This document shows positions 45,501 to 57,046 of a DNA stretch of 64,000 nucleotides, one piece after another. The first letter of the stretch is position 1. Each line of letters starts with the position of its first letter. Source of the stretch: Brasenia schreberi (Eukaryota; Streptophyta; Magnoliopsida; Nymphaeales; Cabombaceae); NCBI GenBank assembly GCA_036023115.1, contig JAYKKT010000073.1:13579001-13643000 (forward strand), read 5' to 3'. The notes beneath the pieces are model-generated. The model saw nothing but the letters and a program-made list of their open reading frames with translations. It did no database searches and was not told the DNA's origin. The translations under genes were made by a program, and so were the position numbers.

Positions 45501-46022
45501 CATCCCGAAGTCTGAAAGTGATTTCCTAGAATATGCTGAACTGGTCTCATACAAGCTTCGTCCTTATGAGGTAAGTTTGTGAAATCTTTCTTTCAATCTT
45601 AGAATGGAAACTCTCACTTGTAACTTTGGATGATGTTGCATGCAGAAAAGCTTTCACTACATAAACTTGCTCAAGACGGTTATGCGACTTTCTATGGTAT
45701 CGATGAAGGCCTCAGATGCCAAAGAGGTTGCTTCATCCATTACTGCCATTGCCAATGAAAAACTCAAGGCTGAGAAAGAGGCTAATGCCAGCAAGAAGAA
45801 GCCAGGTCTGCTTTAACATCATTTTTCTGTGCATGGTTCTTTTTTTCATTCTGATTTGCGTAAAATGGCTATTTACTTCTGAATCCCATGAGGGTTTGCT
45901 TGTTAATCTTTCTTTTGGATTTTGTGTTCGCAGCCAAGAAGAAACAGCTCCATGTTGATAAGCCAGATGACGATGCTGTGGTTGACACGTATGATGCCCT
46001 TGATGATTACGATTTCATATAG
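42573..46022 (+). CDS. EIF3J: Eukaryotic translation initiation factor 3 subunit J (226 aa, 6 exons)
   Basis: Loosely attached eIF3 subunit that binds the 40S decoding centre and helps initiation and ribosome recycling. Exons 42573-42585, 44104-44231, 45106-45248, 45423-45570, 45646-45805 and 45934-46022 join with correct phases and GT-AG sites. The total is 681 nt, the length usual for plant eIF3j. The first exon is only 13 nt (MDDW plus one base) and is found only by phase matching to exon 2. The N-terminal half is acidic (WDDEDIEDVKASWED), then Lys/Ala-rich. The conserved core has AEKLRQQR, LVEEADYKSTAELF, FIPKSESDFLEYAELV and HYINLLKTVMRLSM. The C-terminus is a basic KKKPAKKKQL followed by the acidic YDALDDYDFI end. 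No frame break is present. Intron 1 carries a LINE insertion at 43616-43937. Confidence 0.93.
43616..43937 (+). mobile_element. 5'-truncated RTE LINE in eIF3j intron 1
   Basis: It encodes the end of an RTE-type ORF (NRLGWFGHTERLPKNAPGRR, KNDLAYIELTANMAHDRAMW) and then the tail TAGTATGGGAAAAGGCTTAA with GTT repeats. It is flanked by a perfect 13-bp direct repeat TTTCTCATAATTT at 43603-43615 and 43938-43950. The reading frame is intact over its 86 codons, so the copy may be fairly young. It has the same orientation as the host gene. Confidence 0.9.
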
Positions 46023-47417
46023 AGTTCATTCATGGTCATGTCTGTAGAGATCCTTGGCACCGTTGGACTCAAGTACCCCCCAAGAATTGAGTTGTGTAGA
46101 GAGCTGCGGTTTGTGCTATAAGAATGCGGTTATGTTCATGACGTTTTTTTGTTTGATATTTCAAAGGGGATTGATGGAATTCTCTGGGTGGATTTTGCAG
46201 TGTTGTTGTGACAGATATAGGCCAATGTTCGCTTGTATGTGTTTTTTCTCTCAGTCGCCGGTAGGTCTTTTGTAGATTTTTGAGAAACAATTGTGGAACG
46301 AGCAATGCGTCGAAACTATTCTTTTTGGCATCATGTGCATTTTGGTTGCCCCCTCATGGTTGCCTTCATTCATCTTTGCTATTTGATAAAAATAGAAGCC
46401 TCTACTGATGTGGGTGTCATGCTTTACTCAACTATATATATAAGATATGAACCAAGATGGGGTGACCCTAACTTGTTCTCAGTTTGTCACACTCAACCCC
46501 ATGCCGATATCATGGACTAAGACTGTAAAGGGTAATTGACCACAACAGGAGACCTATATATTTCCTAAGCTTCAATGTGATGATCAATTTCCTAAGCTTC
46601 AAGCATGAGCGAGTAATAGCAATCTTCTTTGACATGAATGGCATGCAAAATGAAAACAAATTTCAGGTAAGCTTTGAACATTTTCCGCTTGCGAAATTGA
46701 TTCAAAGTGTGAAAGTTTCTTGTGCAATTCTTGTAATTGTCTAGGTTTATGTTTGGGGTCGTCTTTGAGATGCAACGATGGCTGGTGCTGAGAATCAATT
46801 TGTAGTGTGTGTAGCCTCACGTGAATTTTACCAAACTGTACCATGCCTCACTTTAGATTTTCTAGGTCCACCACTGGCACTGAGAATCAATTTGTATTGT
46901 GAAAATAAACCCTAATGCACACTGGAATTGCTGTTCTTGAGAATAAATGCTTGGATTGTGGGTTAGGCTTTGGCCTCCCTTTGTAACCGAGGAGAGGGGG
47001 GAAGAATAAATGCTTGACTTGTGTGCTCCGTCTAATACATGTTCTCAGCGAGATGAACAACGTTCCTCGACTTGCGAATACATGTAGAATGTAAGAAACT
47101 TTTTCATGTACCATATACAAGGTAAGTAAAAATTACGGCAACTCATGCGAGGAAATAATATGCCTTTAAATGCAGCTCTTCAATTATTTTCGCCCAATGA
47201 AGGCATTGTTATATTGTGGGAAGGGCTGAGCAAGCCAAGACTAGTTGATTTCTCATCTCGAAAGAGGGAAGCTGGACTTGCTAACCGAGCTGCATGCCAG
47301 TAAGGTGTGTTCGGCACAACATTTCAAGGAAATAGGACCTTTGTTTTTAATGCTCGCAGTTTCAAATTATGTTGCACATCAAACATGACACCTGTTGTAA
47401 CCGAGCTACATTCATAA
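46023..47417. other. eIF3j 3' flank and intergenic region
   Basis: Probable 3' UTR, then AT-rich sequence. CTTTGGCCTCCCTTTGTAACC near 46970 recalls a SINE 3' end. No gene is seen. Confidence 0.5.
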
Positions 47418-48676
47418 TTGTACGAATCATCGGGGTATCAAGTTAATGGGTTATACTATGAAATTGTGGGAAAGAATTATCGAACGTAGGTTAAGACAAG
47501 TAACAAGTACAACCGATAATCAATTTGGATTCATGTCAAGCAGATCAACTATTGAAGTGATTCACCTTTTGAGACGTCTTATGGAACATTATAGAGCAAA
47601 AAAGAAAGTCCTTCATATGATATTTATTGATCTAGAAAAAGCTTATGATAGGGTACCGATGGAGGTTCTTTGGAGAACCTTGGAAAAAAGAGGTATCCCA
47701 TTGACATACATAAACCTTATAAGAGATATGTACAATGGTGCAAAAACATGTGTGAGGACTCATGAAGGAATGACAGACTTCTTTGAAGATAATATTGGGT
47801 TACATCAAGGATCAACTTTAAGTCCATACTTATTTATAAGTTAACAAAACATATTCAAGATGAAGTACCTTGGTGTATGTTATTTTGACATTGTATTAGT
47901 GGAGGAGTCTAACGAAAAAGTTAATAGAAAATTGGAACTATAGAGAGAAACATTAGAAAGTAAAGGCTTCCGACTTAGTAGAACAAAGACAGAATATATG
48001 AAATGTAAGTTTGATCATTTGGTTACTTTAGATGACATATAAATTAAAATTGGCGCACATTGCATCCCCGAAAAGAAAAGTTTTAAATACGTAGGGTCAA
48101 TTTTTCAGAGTGATGGAAGAATTGATGGAGATGTTATGCATAGAATTAATGTTGGTTGGTTAAAATGGAGAAGAGCATCAAGTATTATTTGTGATAAGAA
48201 GATATCATTAAAGTTAAAAGTTAAATATTATAGAGCAGCAATTAGACCTACCATGTTTTATGGTTCTGACCGTTGGGCAATTAATCATCAACATGTACAA
48301 AAGATGTCTGTGACAGAACTGAAGATGTTGAGATAGATGAGTAGTCATACAAGAAAAGACCGTATAAATAATGAGGTTATTAGAAATAAATTAAGTGTGG
48401 CACCAATAGAGGATAAAATGAAAGAATGTTGTTTAAGATGGTTTGGACATATAGAAAGAATATCAAAAGAACCTGTAAAAAGGTATGAAAAACTAGATTT
48501 TGAAAGTATTAAAAGAGATAGAGGATGACTACAAAAGTGTTGAAAAGAAACAATAAAGAATGATCTAGCTTATTGTGAGTTAACTGCTAACATGGCACGT
48601 GATAGGGTTTCGTGGAAACAAAGAATGCATGTAGTCAACCCCGTCTAGTATGGAAAAAGGCTTAGTTGTTGTTGTA
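47418..48676 (+). mobile_element. RTE-type LINE with degraded reverse transcriptase
   Basis: The longest LINE copy in the window. RT blocks are clear: [59 protein letters not shown] and [11 protein letters not shown]. The catalytic F/Y-ADD box is lost: where FADDIVL is expected the sequence has a small deletion and a stop (about 47870-47895). Downstream frames still show FKYVGSIFQSDGRIDGDV and then MKECCLRWFGHIERISKEP. It ends TAGTATGGAAAAAGGCTTAG with GTT repeats. The 5' end is truncated near 47418. It cannot move on its own. Confidence 0.85.
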
Positions 48677-49716
48677 GGCCTCCCACAAAAATTCAATACC
48701 AATGGTGAATCAAATACAAAAACCATATTAGATGCTCATGTGAGTCTATCTATAAGAAAGGAATGGCATTTATGCACATCCTTAAGGCGAAATGTGTTTC
48801 TTAAATTTTGAAGTTCTTCAGCTATTTCAATGTAATTAATAAGTAATTAATGCATCATTATTGTCAAACCGAACTTCTCAAATGCAATTCTTATTGTCAA
48901 ATGAAAATCTTTTGACAATTGACGATTGAATCCAACCAACTGATCAGATTTTACTACATCTTTTCTAGAATACCAAAAAAAGAAAACCTTCTTTATGAAG
49001 AAGGATGGGAATATACATTCTCAAATTGAGTGACTGACTTAGACACAGAGAGCTTTGAGATTCGCGTGGTAAATTTGTCGTCCATCCGGTCGGTGTCCTT
49101 ACGTGGCTTTTATCCTCTTTCTTACTAGAGTATTTGTTAGAAGCAGCACCAAAATGACCATTTGATTATGAGCAAAAGTAGTGCCTCTTCAATCCGTAGT
49201 CTTTGCTTTGCTTATTTGCACCTATCATGAGTGCGTGTTTTCTTCGGGGATGACTAATATCCGGTGCTTTCTTATTATTTTACTAGCTAAGTTTAAATTA
49301 GTTAGATATTTTTGTTATATATATAATATATATGAGAAACTAGGAGTTACTAGATACTCTCTTATAAAAGATTCTACTAGACGATAAGTGCCCAAAGTAT
49401 AGATTGAGTTGTCATAAACAAAAGATCCGATGTCATTTAATATTCATGATGCATTAAATGTGATGAGATAGGTGCTTTCATCACCACGGTACAATTAATT
49501 GCATCAATGGTGTTGATAATCAAACAATACCTCACATAGGAAGTTGTCTAGCATCTAACTATATATATATATATATATTATGTGTGTGTGTCTAACATGT
49601 TTGTCATGTTATAGAGTTTTTATATTTTTTAAAATTTCAATCATCAATTTAAAGAGATTGATGATTAAGGTCAAAAGTTAAAAAGTAGCCGAAACATACG
49701 TACTTTTATAGTTATT

Positions 49717-49754
<38 letters not shown>

Positions 49755-49874
49755 CTTTTTGCTTTTAAACTGTCTTTTAGGATAGATTGTTGAAATTTTC
49801 AAAGACTAACAAATAAATAAAGCATGAAGCATATTATATAAAAAGGGAGAGTGGCAATTAGACATGTGATGTTT
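48677..49874. other. Intergenic region with (TA)n and (TG)n tracts
   Basis: Microsatellites near 49560-49590 and 49715-49755. No gene is supported. Confidence 0.5.
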
Positions 49875-50258
49875 ATGGTTCAAAGTGTTAGCAGACAAGA
49901 TGTCTATGGTAGAAATAAAGATGTTTGAGATGGATGAGTGATCACACAATAAAAGGTTGCATACATACATAATGATTTTATTAGAAACAAATTGAGAGTG
50001 AGACTAATAGATGATAAAACAGAAAAAATTGCTTAAGAAGATGACCGAAAGAAACTTGAGTAAAAAGATATGAGAAATTAAATTACAAAAATATTAAAAG
50101 AGAAAGAGAAATACTATAAAAGTATTGGAAGAAAACAATAAAGAATGATCTAGCTTATGTTGAGTTAATTGCTAATATGACATATGATTGGGCTACGTGG
50201 AAACAAAGAATCCATGAAGTTGATCCCATCTAGTATGAAAAAAGGTGTAGTTGTTGTT
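49875..50258 (+). mobile_element. Decayed RTE LINE 3' fragment
   Basis: Homologous to 48300-48676 with many substitutions and stops. It keeps ATAAAGAATGATCTAGCTTA and ends ATCTAGTATGAAAAAAGG plus GTTGTTGTTG. It is more diverged than the copies at 43616 and 47418. Confidence 0.75.
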
Positions 50259-51170
50259 GGATATATAATGCATGTATTACTTAATGCACTTGTATGATGT
50301 GTTGTGTATTGGCTACAGTTATAAGCATTTATTTAACAGAATAGTTGTGGAGCTATGTTCAGATATTGCACTGGTGGGTTACAAGTTTTCGTCTATATAA
50401 ATATCCTATTTCATTACTCAAAAATACTAAGACCGTTAAATATTTATACCATTACCATATTCATTTTTTTAATATAAAAGCACATTAGAAAAGTATAATC
50501 GTCCTTTTCTTGGAGAAAAACCCTTAGTTTTTTTTTTCAAAAAAAAATCTCACTATGGGCTTCTTGTCACTGAGCTTCATTGCATCAAGTATATAGTCAC
50601 TGGGGTCCTTGAAATTTTTAATGTCCAAATAATTGCCATACACATCTAAATCGTGTCTTCAATGGCTCCGTGATGGAAGCAAATGGGTTGCACCCAAATT
50701 ATTCAAATATCGCACGCCTCTACTCGGAGTGTGTGAATTAAACTAATGAGGTTGTCCACTTGAAGACCAACAGACCACGAGGGTGTGAGGAGAATCCCCT
50801 TCTCTTCCCCATGCAGTATGGCTAAGATCTCTTCTATTCTACTCCAAAAGGCACCTCAAAATCAATTAAAAACTTGCTGTGCTGCAATGGTGTGTGTGTG
50901 TGTGTGTGTGCAGGCAAAAGGTAGAGTAAATTCATTGCCTCTTGCACGCAAGTGACGCTGTTGGACTTTAGAAAACCGACTAAATAATGCAAAAGATGGA
51001 TGTTAAGCTACCTTTATTTGGCTCACTTAAGTCTGTGATTATGTGATAGAAACACATTAGCCTTACTTTGTATCTAGCTAGGATGTTAAGCCAGCTTTAT
51101 TTACAGTTGAAAATTTGTTCCCCTTTGAGTTCTGAACCAAATGTAGCCTCTTCAGTCTTCCTTCTAATGT
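50259..51170. other. Intergenic region, no gene seen
   Basis: AT-rich, with a (TG)n tract near 50889-50910. Confidence 0.5.
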
Positions 51171-51852
51171 GGGGATGGCATCTCTACCAGCCCAGCTGGT
51201 GGCCACCCCGCTCCGCCCCTACACGGGGTGGGTAGGATTTGAAGTTGTCTCACCCCACTCAGTCCCAATATATATATTATAGCTTAAGTGTGCTAACATA
51301 AAATGAATGTGCATCATGTATATGCATGTTTTATATATGTATTAAGTAAAAAGAGTGAGAGTTAGCAATTTCATGCTAATCTTTTCTTGATCACGTGGAT
51401 TGTTGTGTTGTTGCTTGGATGGTTCATATTAAAAAAAGATAAAAGTAATTTTTTAAAAAAATAAAAAGTATATCTATTTTCTAGTTTTTACTTTTGGAAT
51501 AATTACCGTCCCATAGAGATAGACAATCAAAATTATCTAAAGAGAGTCTAGCATGAATTGGAGTCTAGTAATTCCAGTTATCTCATACGAAATATATATT
51601 TTATATAAGTATGTATGTACATAATAACTTTTATTTTAATAGTATGAAATATCATAGAGTAGATTTTGTTTCATGTACAAATATATGATATTAATTTTTA
51701 AACTATTTTTTATAGATTGAAGTTGGATGAGACATGATAGGACGGGTTATACCAGAGTGGGTGTGGGGCGTGTTGCAAATATGATTTGCCAATATACGTA
51801 GGGCGGGACGGGGTCTTATAAGAGTCTTCTCCCAGAGTATCATTGCCATCCC
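51171..51852. mobile_element. Possible MITE with GGGGATGGCA ends
   Basis: Begins GGGGATGGCA and ends TTGCCATCCC, inverted repeats of about 9-10 bp. Inside both ends are GC-rich blocks (CCCCGCTCCGCCCC; GGGCGGGACGGGG), and the middle is AT-rich. Adjacent target duplications are not clear, though TTCCTTCTAAT occurs just outside both ends. It is non-coding. Confidence 0.5.
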
Positions 51853-52368
51853 TATTCTTATGTTCCTTCTAATTTAAATAGTGTATGCTTTTCCAATCAC
51901 AAACCAAATTGTGTTTGGCTCATCTAATGTCAGGCCAAGCCTGGCTCTGAACGGCTCCAAGCCAGAGAGGTCTTTCGGATTTGCGTGCCAGTGACGCCTA
52001 TCGCACGTGCGAGAATTTGCAAGCTTCAATCTATCTTTGACCACTAATTTGTCTCTGTCCCTTAAAAGTATAGATCAAAACACGCCAACTATTCAAGAAG
52101 ACCAATCTGCAATCTTTAACAGGCAGTGGGTGAGCTGTCTCTACCCATCAACTTTGGGGAAAAGAAAGAAAAACTCCCCATTCGACAAATCCATAGAAGT
52201 TCCTGGTTAATTGTAATTGACTGTATCACTTTACATGGGGCCATATCACGGAGATCTCAATGACCCTTGGATGATCTCAATACAAATATTCTAGTTTTGA
52301 ACATTTTTCTGCGAGAACATACGGTTACGATAAAAGGGGAAAACACATTGTATGTAGCGTTTTGATAT

Positions 52369-53145
52369 TTACAACCTCTTTTGATGATCTCTAATTTGTT
52401 TCATGGTTTCTGATTTCTGCAACTTCTTGGTGCTTGCTGCTTTTTTCCTCCTTTTGATTCCGAACGCGCTACTAAATCGACTAATAATTCTTTCCGACTC
52501 CTTAATGGTCTGTAACTTGGGTTTCCATTGTTGAGACCTTGAACCAACCAACTGTGTATAATCCTTTTGCAACTCTGGTGTTGTGCACACTTTTCCTTTC
52601 GGCCGTTGATGCCTATGTTTATCTGAGGAACCATGCTCTTCATGATCTAGTCCTCGTCCTTCTTCTATCATGAGCTTCGAGATGAACTCATCTGAAACCC
52701 TAATCTGAAGAGAGCCCTCTGGCGTTTTGAGTATGTCAAACGGTCGAATGCCTCTGACGTTCTTCGTCACTTTACAAGAAGAGGAAGCGAACGATGCCAA
52801 AGTTACAAAGGAGAGAACAGACTGAAAGAAGTGGTTGGGGAGGAGGAAATATTTATGGCCTAGTTGGAGTTCTTCGCCTGCAGCGAGCGCAGGGATCTTC
52901 TGGCCGATGCGGAAAGAATCCGAATGGCAGATGAGATGTTTAGGGAATTCCAGCATGAGTTCGGATGCGTCAACAGGCCTGTGATAGACCTTAACAACTC
53001 CATCTGATTGAATGAGCTTCACTGTTCTGGCCGAGGGATCGTAAACGTGATCGTCAGGCGATTGCAAGCAAGACGCTTGGTTGCCCGTCACATGAAAACA
53101 CCATGAGATCACCTGGAGGTTCAAAAACTTAACTCCCATCTGCAA
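52369..53145 (-). CDS. PADRE (DUF4228) domain protein, start codon uncertain
   Basis: A single-exon reading frame of up to 258 residues. The middle matches the plant PADRE/DUF4228 family: VKLIQSDGVVKVYHRPVDAS, EFPKHLICHSDSFRIGQKIP, EELQLGHKYFLLPNHFFQS and VLSFVTLASFAS. The C-terminal half is basic and less conserved (AFGIKRRKKAASTKKLQ). Many family members start MGN plus a Cys-containing motif and may be N-myristoylated. Here GNQASC is preceded by ACG (codon at 53086-53088), not ATG. In-frame ATGs lie upstream at 53145 and 53139 and would add about 20 residues ahead of that motif. Either the start moved upstream, ACG is used, or a base is wrong. Many of these genes respond to stress or pathogens, but I infer no function here. 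Confidence 0.85.
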   Translation of the reverse strand: MQMGVKFLNLQVISWCFHVTGNQASCLQSPDDHVYDPSARTVKLIQSDGVVKVYHRPVDASELMLEFPKHLICHSDSFRIGQKIPALAAGEELQLGHKYFLLPNHFFQSVLSFVTLASFASSSCKVTKNVRGIRPFDILKTPEGSLQIRVSDEFISKLMIEEGRGLDHEEHGSSDKHRHQRPKGKVCTTPELQKDYTQLVGSRSQQWKPKLQTIKESERIISRFSSAFGIKRRKKAASTKKLQKSETMKQIRDHQKRL

Positions 53146-54304
53146 AATCCACTCTAGCCACTAAAGAACATGATTTGAATGGCAAATCAAAGATACCAAC
53201 AAGAAGAAGAAAGGTTCAGCTAGCAAGACAATGGAAGAGAGAAAGGAACAAATGAGCAGGGGCTCTGGATTTTCTTCTTCGCCTTTCTTAGGAGAAATTT
53301 CCCGGATGCTTCATAGGGCGTAGGCCAGAGTGTTGATATATCTGTTAGCAAACAAGGCATGTATTCCTTTCGTGAGGGCGGAAGCAGAAGGCACCGAGAT
53401 GCGTGAGACTTGGGGAGAGTACGCCACTGTCTACGGTCAAAGAGTCGATCGCAATTGGCTGTTTGACTGCTCTTCACGTTGGTATTTCTTGAAGTTCCGA
53501 ATGCAACAGCCTGTACAGTTTTCAGAACAAAAGAATAATATCCAATACCGAGCACCACGCATAGTCCAAGACCAACTCTATGATCCACGAGAGAGAGAGA
53601 GGATGACGAGTATACATACATATACTAATTGGTGCGCACAAAGATGTAGAATGGGAAAAGAAATTAATCAACAAGGGGTGAAATTCCTCTTTCTCCTAAA
53701 CTTTATCTTTTAATTGAAAGACAACTTTCATAAGGGACTGCATGCATGTGAGGAAAATGTAAATAATAATATATCATGAAACTTTTATACATATATACAA
53801 AAAGAATATATATATATAAGCAGTTTTGTCTGTAACCTAAATTGTGGCCCAAGTGGGAGAAGGCAAGCTGATGCATTTCGCCCACCCCACGCAGTCTTAA
53901 AGACATGGATTGCCACTGTCAGAAGTCATGACCACACCTTCCCCGTATTCGATAAATGAAGCCTTAAGAAAGATGGAAAGGCAAACCCAACACTTGTGTT
54001 TGGTCAAAGACCAAAATAGAAGGCGTATACCAGCCAACAAATAAATAAGTAAACAATACAAATGAGTTGGACGCAGAAAGAGATCATCAAGCGACGAAAA
54101 CGCTCGTCTTTGAGTTTCTCTCTTAGCAGTGACATTCATCTTCGGAATATGATAAGCCTATTTGCCAAAAATCAATGGCCGTAAGTCAATCTTCTTGGCG
54201 TTTGGGATTGTTACAAGTTATCTCCTGCAGTACCTTTAGAAACAAAGGCGTATACATAGTTCAGTTGTATGCAGGTAGACTCTACTATGTATGTTATATA
54301 TCTA
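53146..54304. other. PADRE upstream region and intergenic sequence
   Basis: Contains a (GA)n tract at about 53590-53603 (CT on the sense strand of the PADRE gene). No other gene is supported. Confidence 0.5.
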
Positions 54305-54850
54305 GGGGTGTTCACGGAACCGCTAGAACCGAACCAAACCGGCAGCTTGGTTTGGTTCTAGATGTCTGGAGGCTTGGTTTGGTTTGGTTCGGTTCTAGCA
54401 GAAAAAAACCTGGTGGCTTGATTTACTGTTCCAGAGTTGGAACCAAACCATGAGAACCAAACTGAGCTAATATATATGTGTGTAGATATACATCTGTATA
54501 AATTTATTTATAGAGTTTTATAACCTTATATACATAGAAATGTGAAATATATATAAAGTTTGCATACTTATATGGATATAAATCTTGACAAGTTTATAAG
54601 TTTACAATATGAGTTTTTAAACCTCATATACATATAATATGTGGACCGTAAATCCAATAATCTGATGGCGTAATACATTGTATTTAGCAAAACCCTTAAA
54701 TAAATAAATTTGTGATTCATAACCGAACCAAAACTGACCCAACAGTTTGGTTATGGCTATAGCACGATTTGGTTCGATGGTCTACAAGTTAAAAACCCAA
54801 ACTAGCGGTTTTATTCAGGCTCAGGTTAGAACGGAACCATGAACGCCCCT
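54305..54850. mobile_element. MITE-like element, inverted copy of the 18750 family
   Basis: Termini GGGGTGTTCACGGAACC and GGAACCATGAACGCCCC. The AT-rich interior matches 18750-19305 in inverted orientation, including GTGGACCGTAAATCCAATAA and AGCAAAACCCTTAA. CTAG lies at both edges, so the exact target duplication is unclear. Confidence 0.75.
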
Positions 54851-55398
54851 AGTTTTCTTGTGCTGTTCAATGAGATAGCATAGGAAGCCGTTCCTCTGTA
54901 TCTTATTTGGAATCTTCAACGAAGAAAATTCAGCCGTAGTACAGGAAGAAGTTGATGCATGGAGCCAAAAACACGTACTGTCTTTATCTCGCCAACTCGA
55001 TATGAGAAATGCTCGTTTATGGCACACTCACATTTGTTCCCTGTTGGGCCAAGTTTGCCCACATGAAAATTTGGCAGGAGGTGAAATTTCAAAGAGTTTG
55101 TTCATCATCTGTCTCTAGACACGGACCCACGTTAAGTTCTTTTTTGGATCGTTTTGAGAAACGTGATGGCCATGGGCGTAGAATAAAAGGAGCAAAATAC
55201 AAACAGATTGAATTTAAGATGGTAAAAGATGCCAAGGGACATCATCTCATGATGGGTGGTGCTGCTGTGTTCACCGGAAAAGCCCGTGTTTTCATGCTTT
55301 CGGCTTCCTGATTCGTCACTTTCAAACAAACTTTGCTTTTCACTCGCCTTGCAGTACCTTACTTTTCTCTTCCAATTGGGAAACATTAATACAATAGG

Positions 55399-55429
<31 letters not shown>

Positions 55430-57046
55430 TATATACAGCATTGCATTTTACCTAGTGCTGAGCATGTTAGATAGAACGTTGAATTCAATGGTGACTTTTC
55501 ACTGTTCAAAAAGCAACCTTCCCTCTTCACTGCTAGACCCAGCATGGTCGTTGCTACAATTGTGGGTGAACGTTGTGTCTGGTCAATAGGCTTCTGGTGG
55601 CTGGCCAAAATGGGTGTGATGTTGAGAGGGAAAGAAAGGGCGCCCCGAGTCCACCGCCTGCACCTTGGGGAGGGAGCTGAGAAGATTGCACCTACGTACA
55701 TGCAGGAGAGAACACCAGTTTTTACACGATTCCTTGCTTTTTGCTGTCCATGCTCACTCATAATGTCAGTATATATTGTGTAAGCATGATTTGGTGGATT
55801 TGCTTCCCCCACACATGGGAATCCTTGTTTCGAGAAGTTAGAAACCAATGACCCAGAATGCACCACAATTTTGACACAGAAAGCACATACAATCGGGTGT
55901 GGAAAAGGTTCAAAGTGTGGCGCGTGTATATATACATATACACTGAGAGAGAACATAGTCCACGTGCACACTCATCCACACTTGAAGTCACTTAAAATGA
56001 TCACAATAATCAAATTTAAAAAGTAAACCATACTTTAATTTTATAAATTCAAATTTTCACCGTTAATCATCATGACTAAACGATAGTTCATGCATGAATG
56101 GATGGGTGCATATACCAATCTTTCTTTATATATATATATATACTGGAGTCCGATGCATTTAATAACAGCACATGCTCATCTATGTATTTATTCATCTGCG
56201 TATGTATATCAGAGTTTATAACGTTGAGAAGAATAGTTCAATCCTCATGAAATTTTGATCTGTCAAACCAGAAAATCAAGTCTAAATAGTCTTTCATAAA
56301 GTTTTGGAGATGCCAATTTGAGATGTGCACTGTTATGGCCATCATTATACATTGCGCTCAGTAAAAACTTACGCATAGTGTGTGAAGTGCTCTGCGGATG
56401 TGAAGATTATTGGTTACAGATGGGAATGCTGCCTTGTAACTAAAGGATATTTTATTGATGTAAGATATTTGACAATTCCACCATTGCTAAAACCAGGGAC
56501 GACATGATTTTGACTTGCCAAGCCATATAAAATTATAACCCAAAGTTGGACTCAGAGAGAGAGAGAGAGAGCATGACCCTTTGCTTCAAGTGCTCTCGGG
56601 ATTCCAGAACGGTTTCATGCAGGGCCTGAATTAACTACAGTTATAGGGCACGATATTTTTCTCTAAAATAATAATACTGGAAGACACTAAACAAATAGCA
56701 CATATGAATGAAAGGACAAAACTCTCTTAACATAGATGAATTAAATATCACCTGCAACAAGGTACTAAACTAAATCTTGAAAAAATTTCCTACAAAATAG
56801 ATTACCTAATGTGGCAAGCCACCACCACAAGGAGGGCTGCGTTGATCGAACTTCCCTTATTCAAGCAATAGAAAAACAATATCCCCTCAACAAAGATTTG
56901 AAGACTACGACGATGAAAGAAACGTAGAAGTAACTCTTTGCCATTTTCAGGCACCTCAGCTGCCGCATGTATAGCTACTCAGCCTACTCTTACATTAAGA
57001 ACAGCCACGAGAGTTGATAAATTAACTCATCTTACGGTGTCATAGC
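54851..57046. other. Intergenic region downstream of Tudor-SN
   Basis: (TC)n(AC)n microsatellite near 55400-55430, short TA runs near 56130, a (GA)n tract near 56558. ORFs lack recognisable motifs. The right end probably holds the Tudor-SN 3' UTR. Confidence 0.5.

Noticed and set aside
55132..55971. 279-aa minus-strand ORF
   Set aside because: It has no conserved motif, crosses microsatellite sequence, and has uneven composition and no plausible splice context. Treated as a chance ORF.
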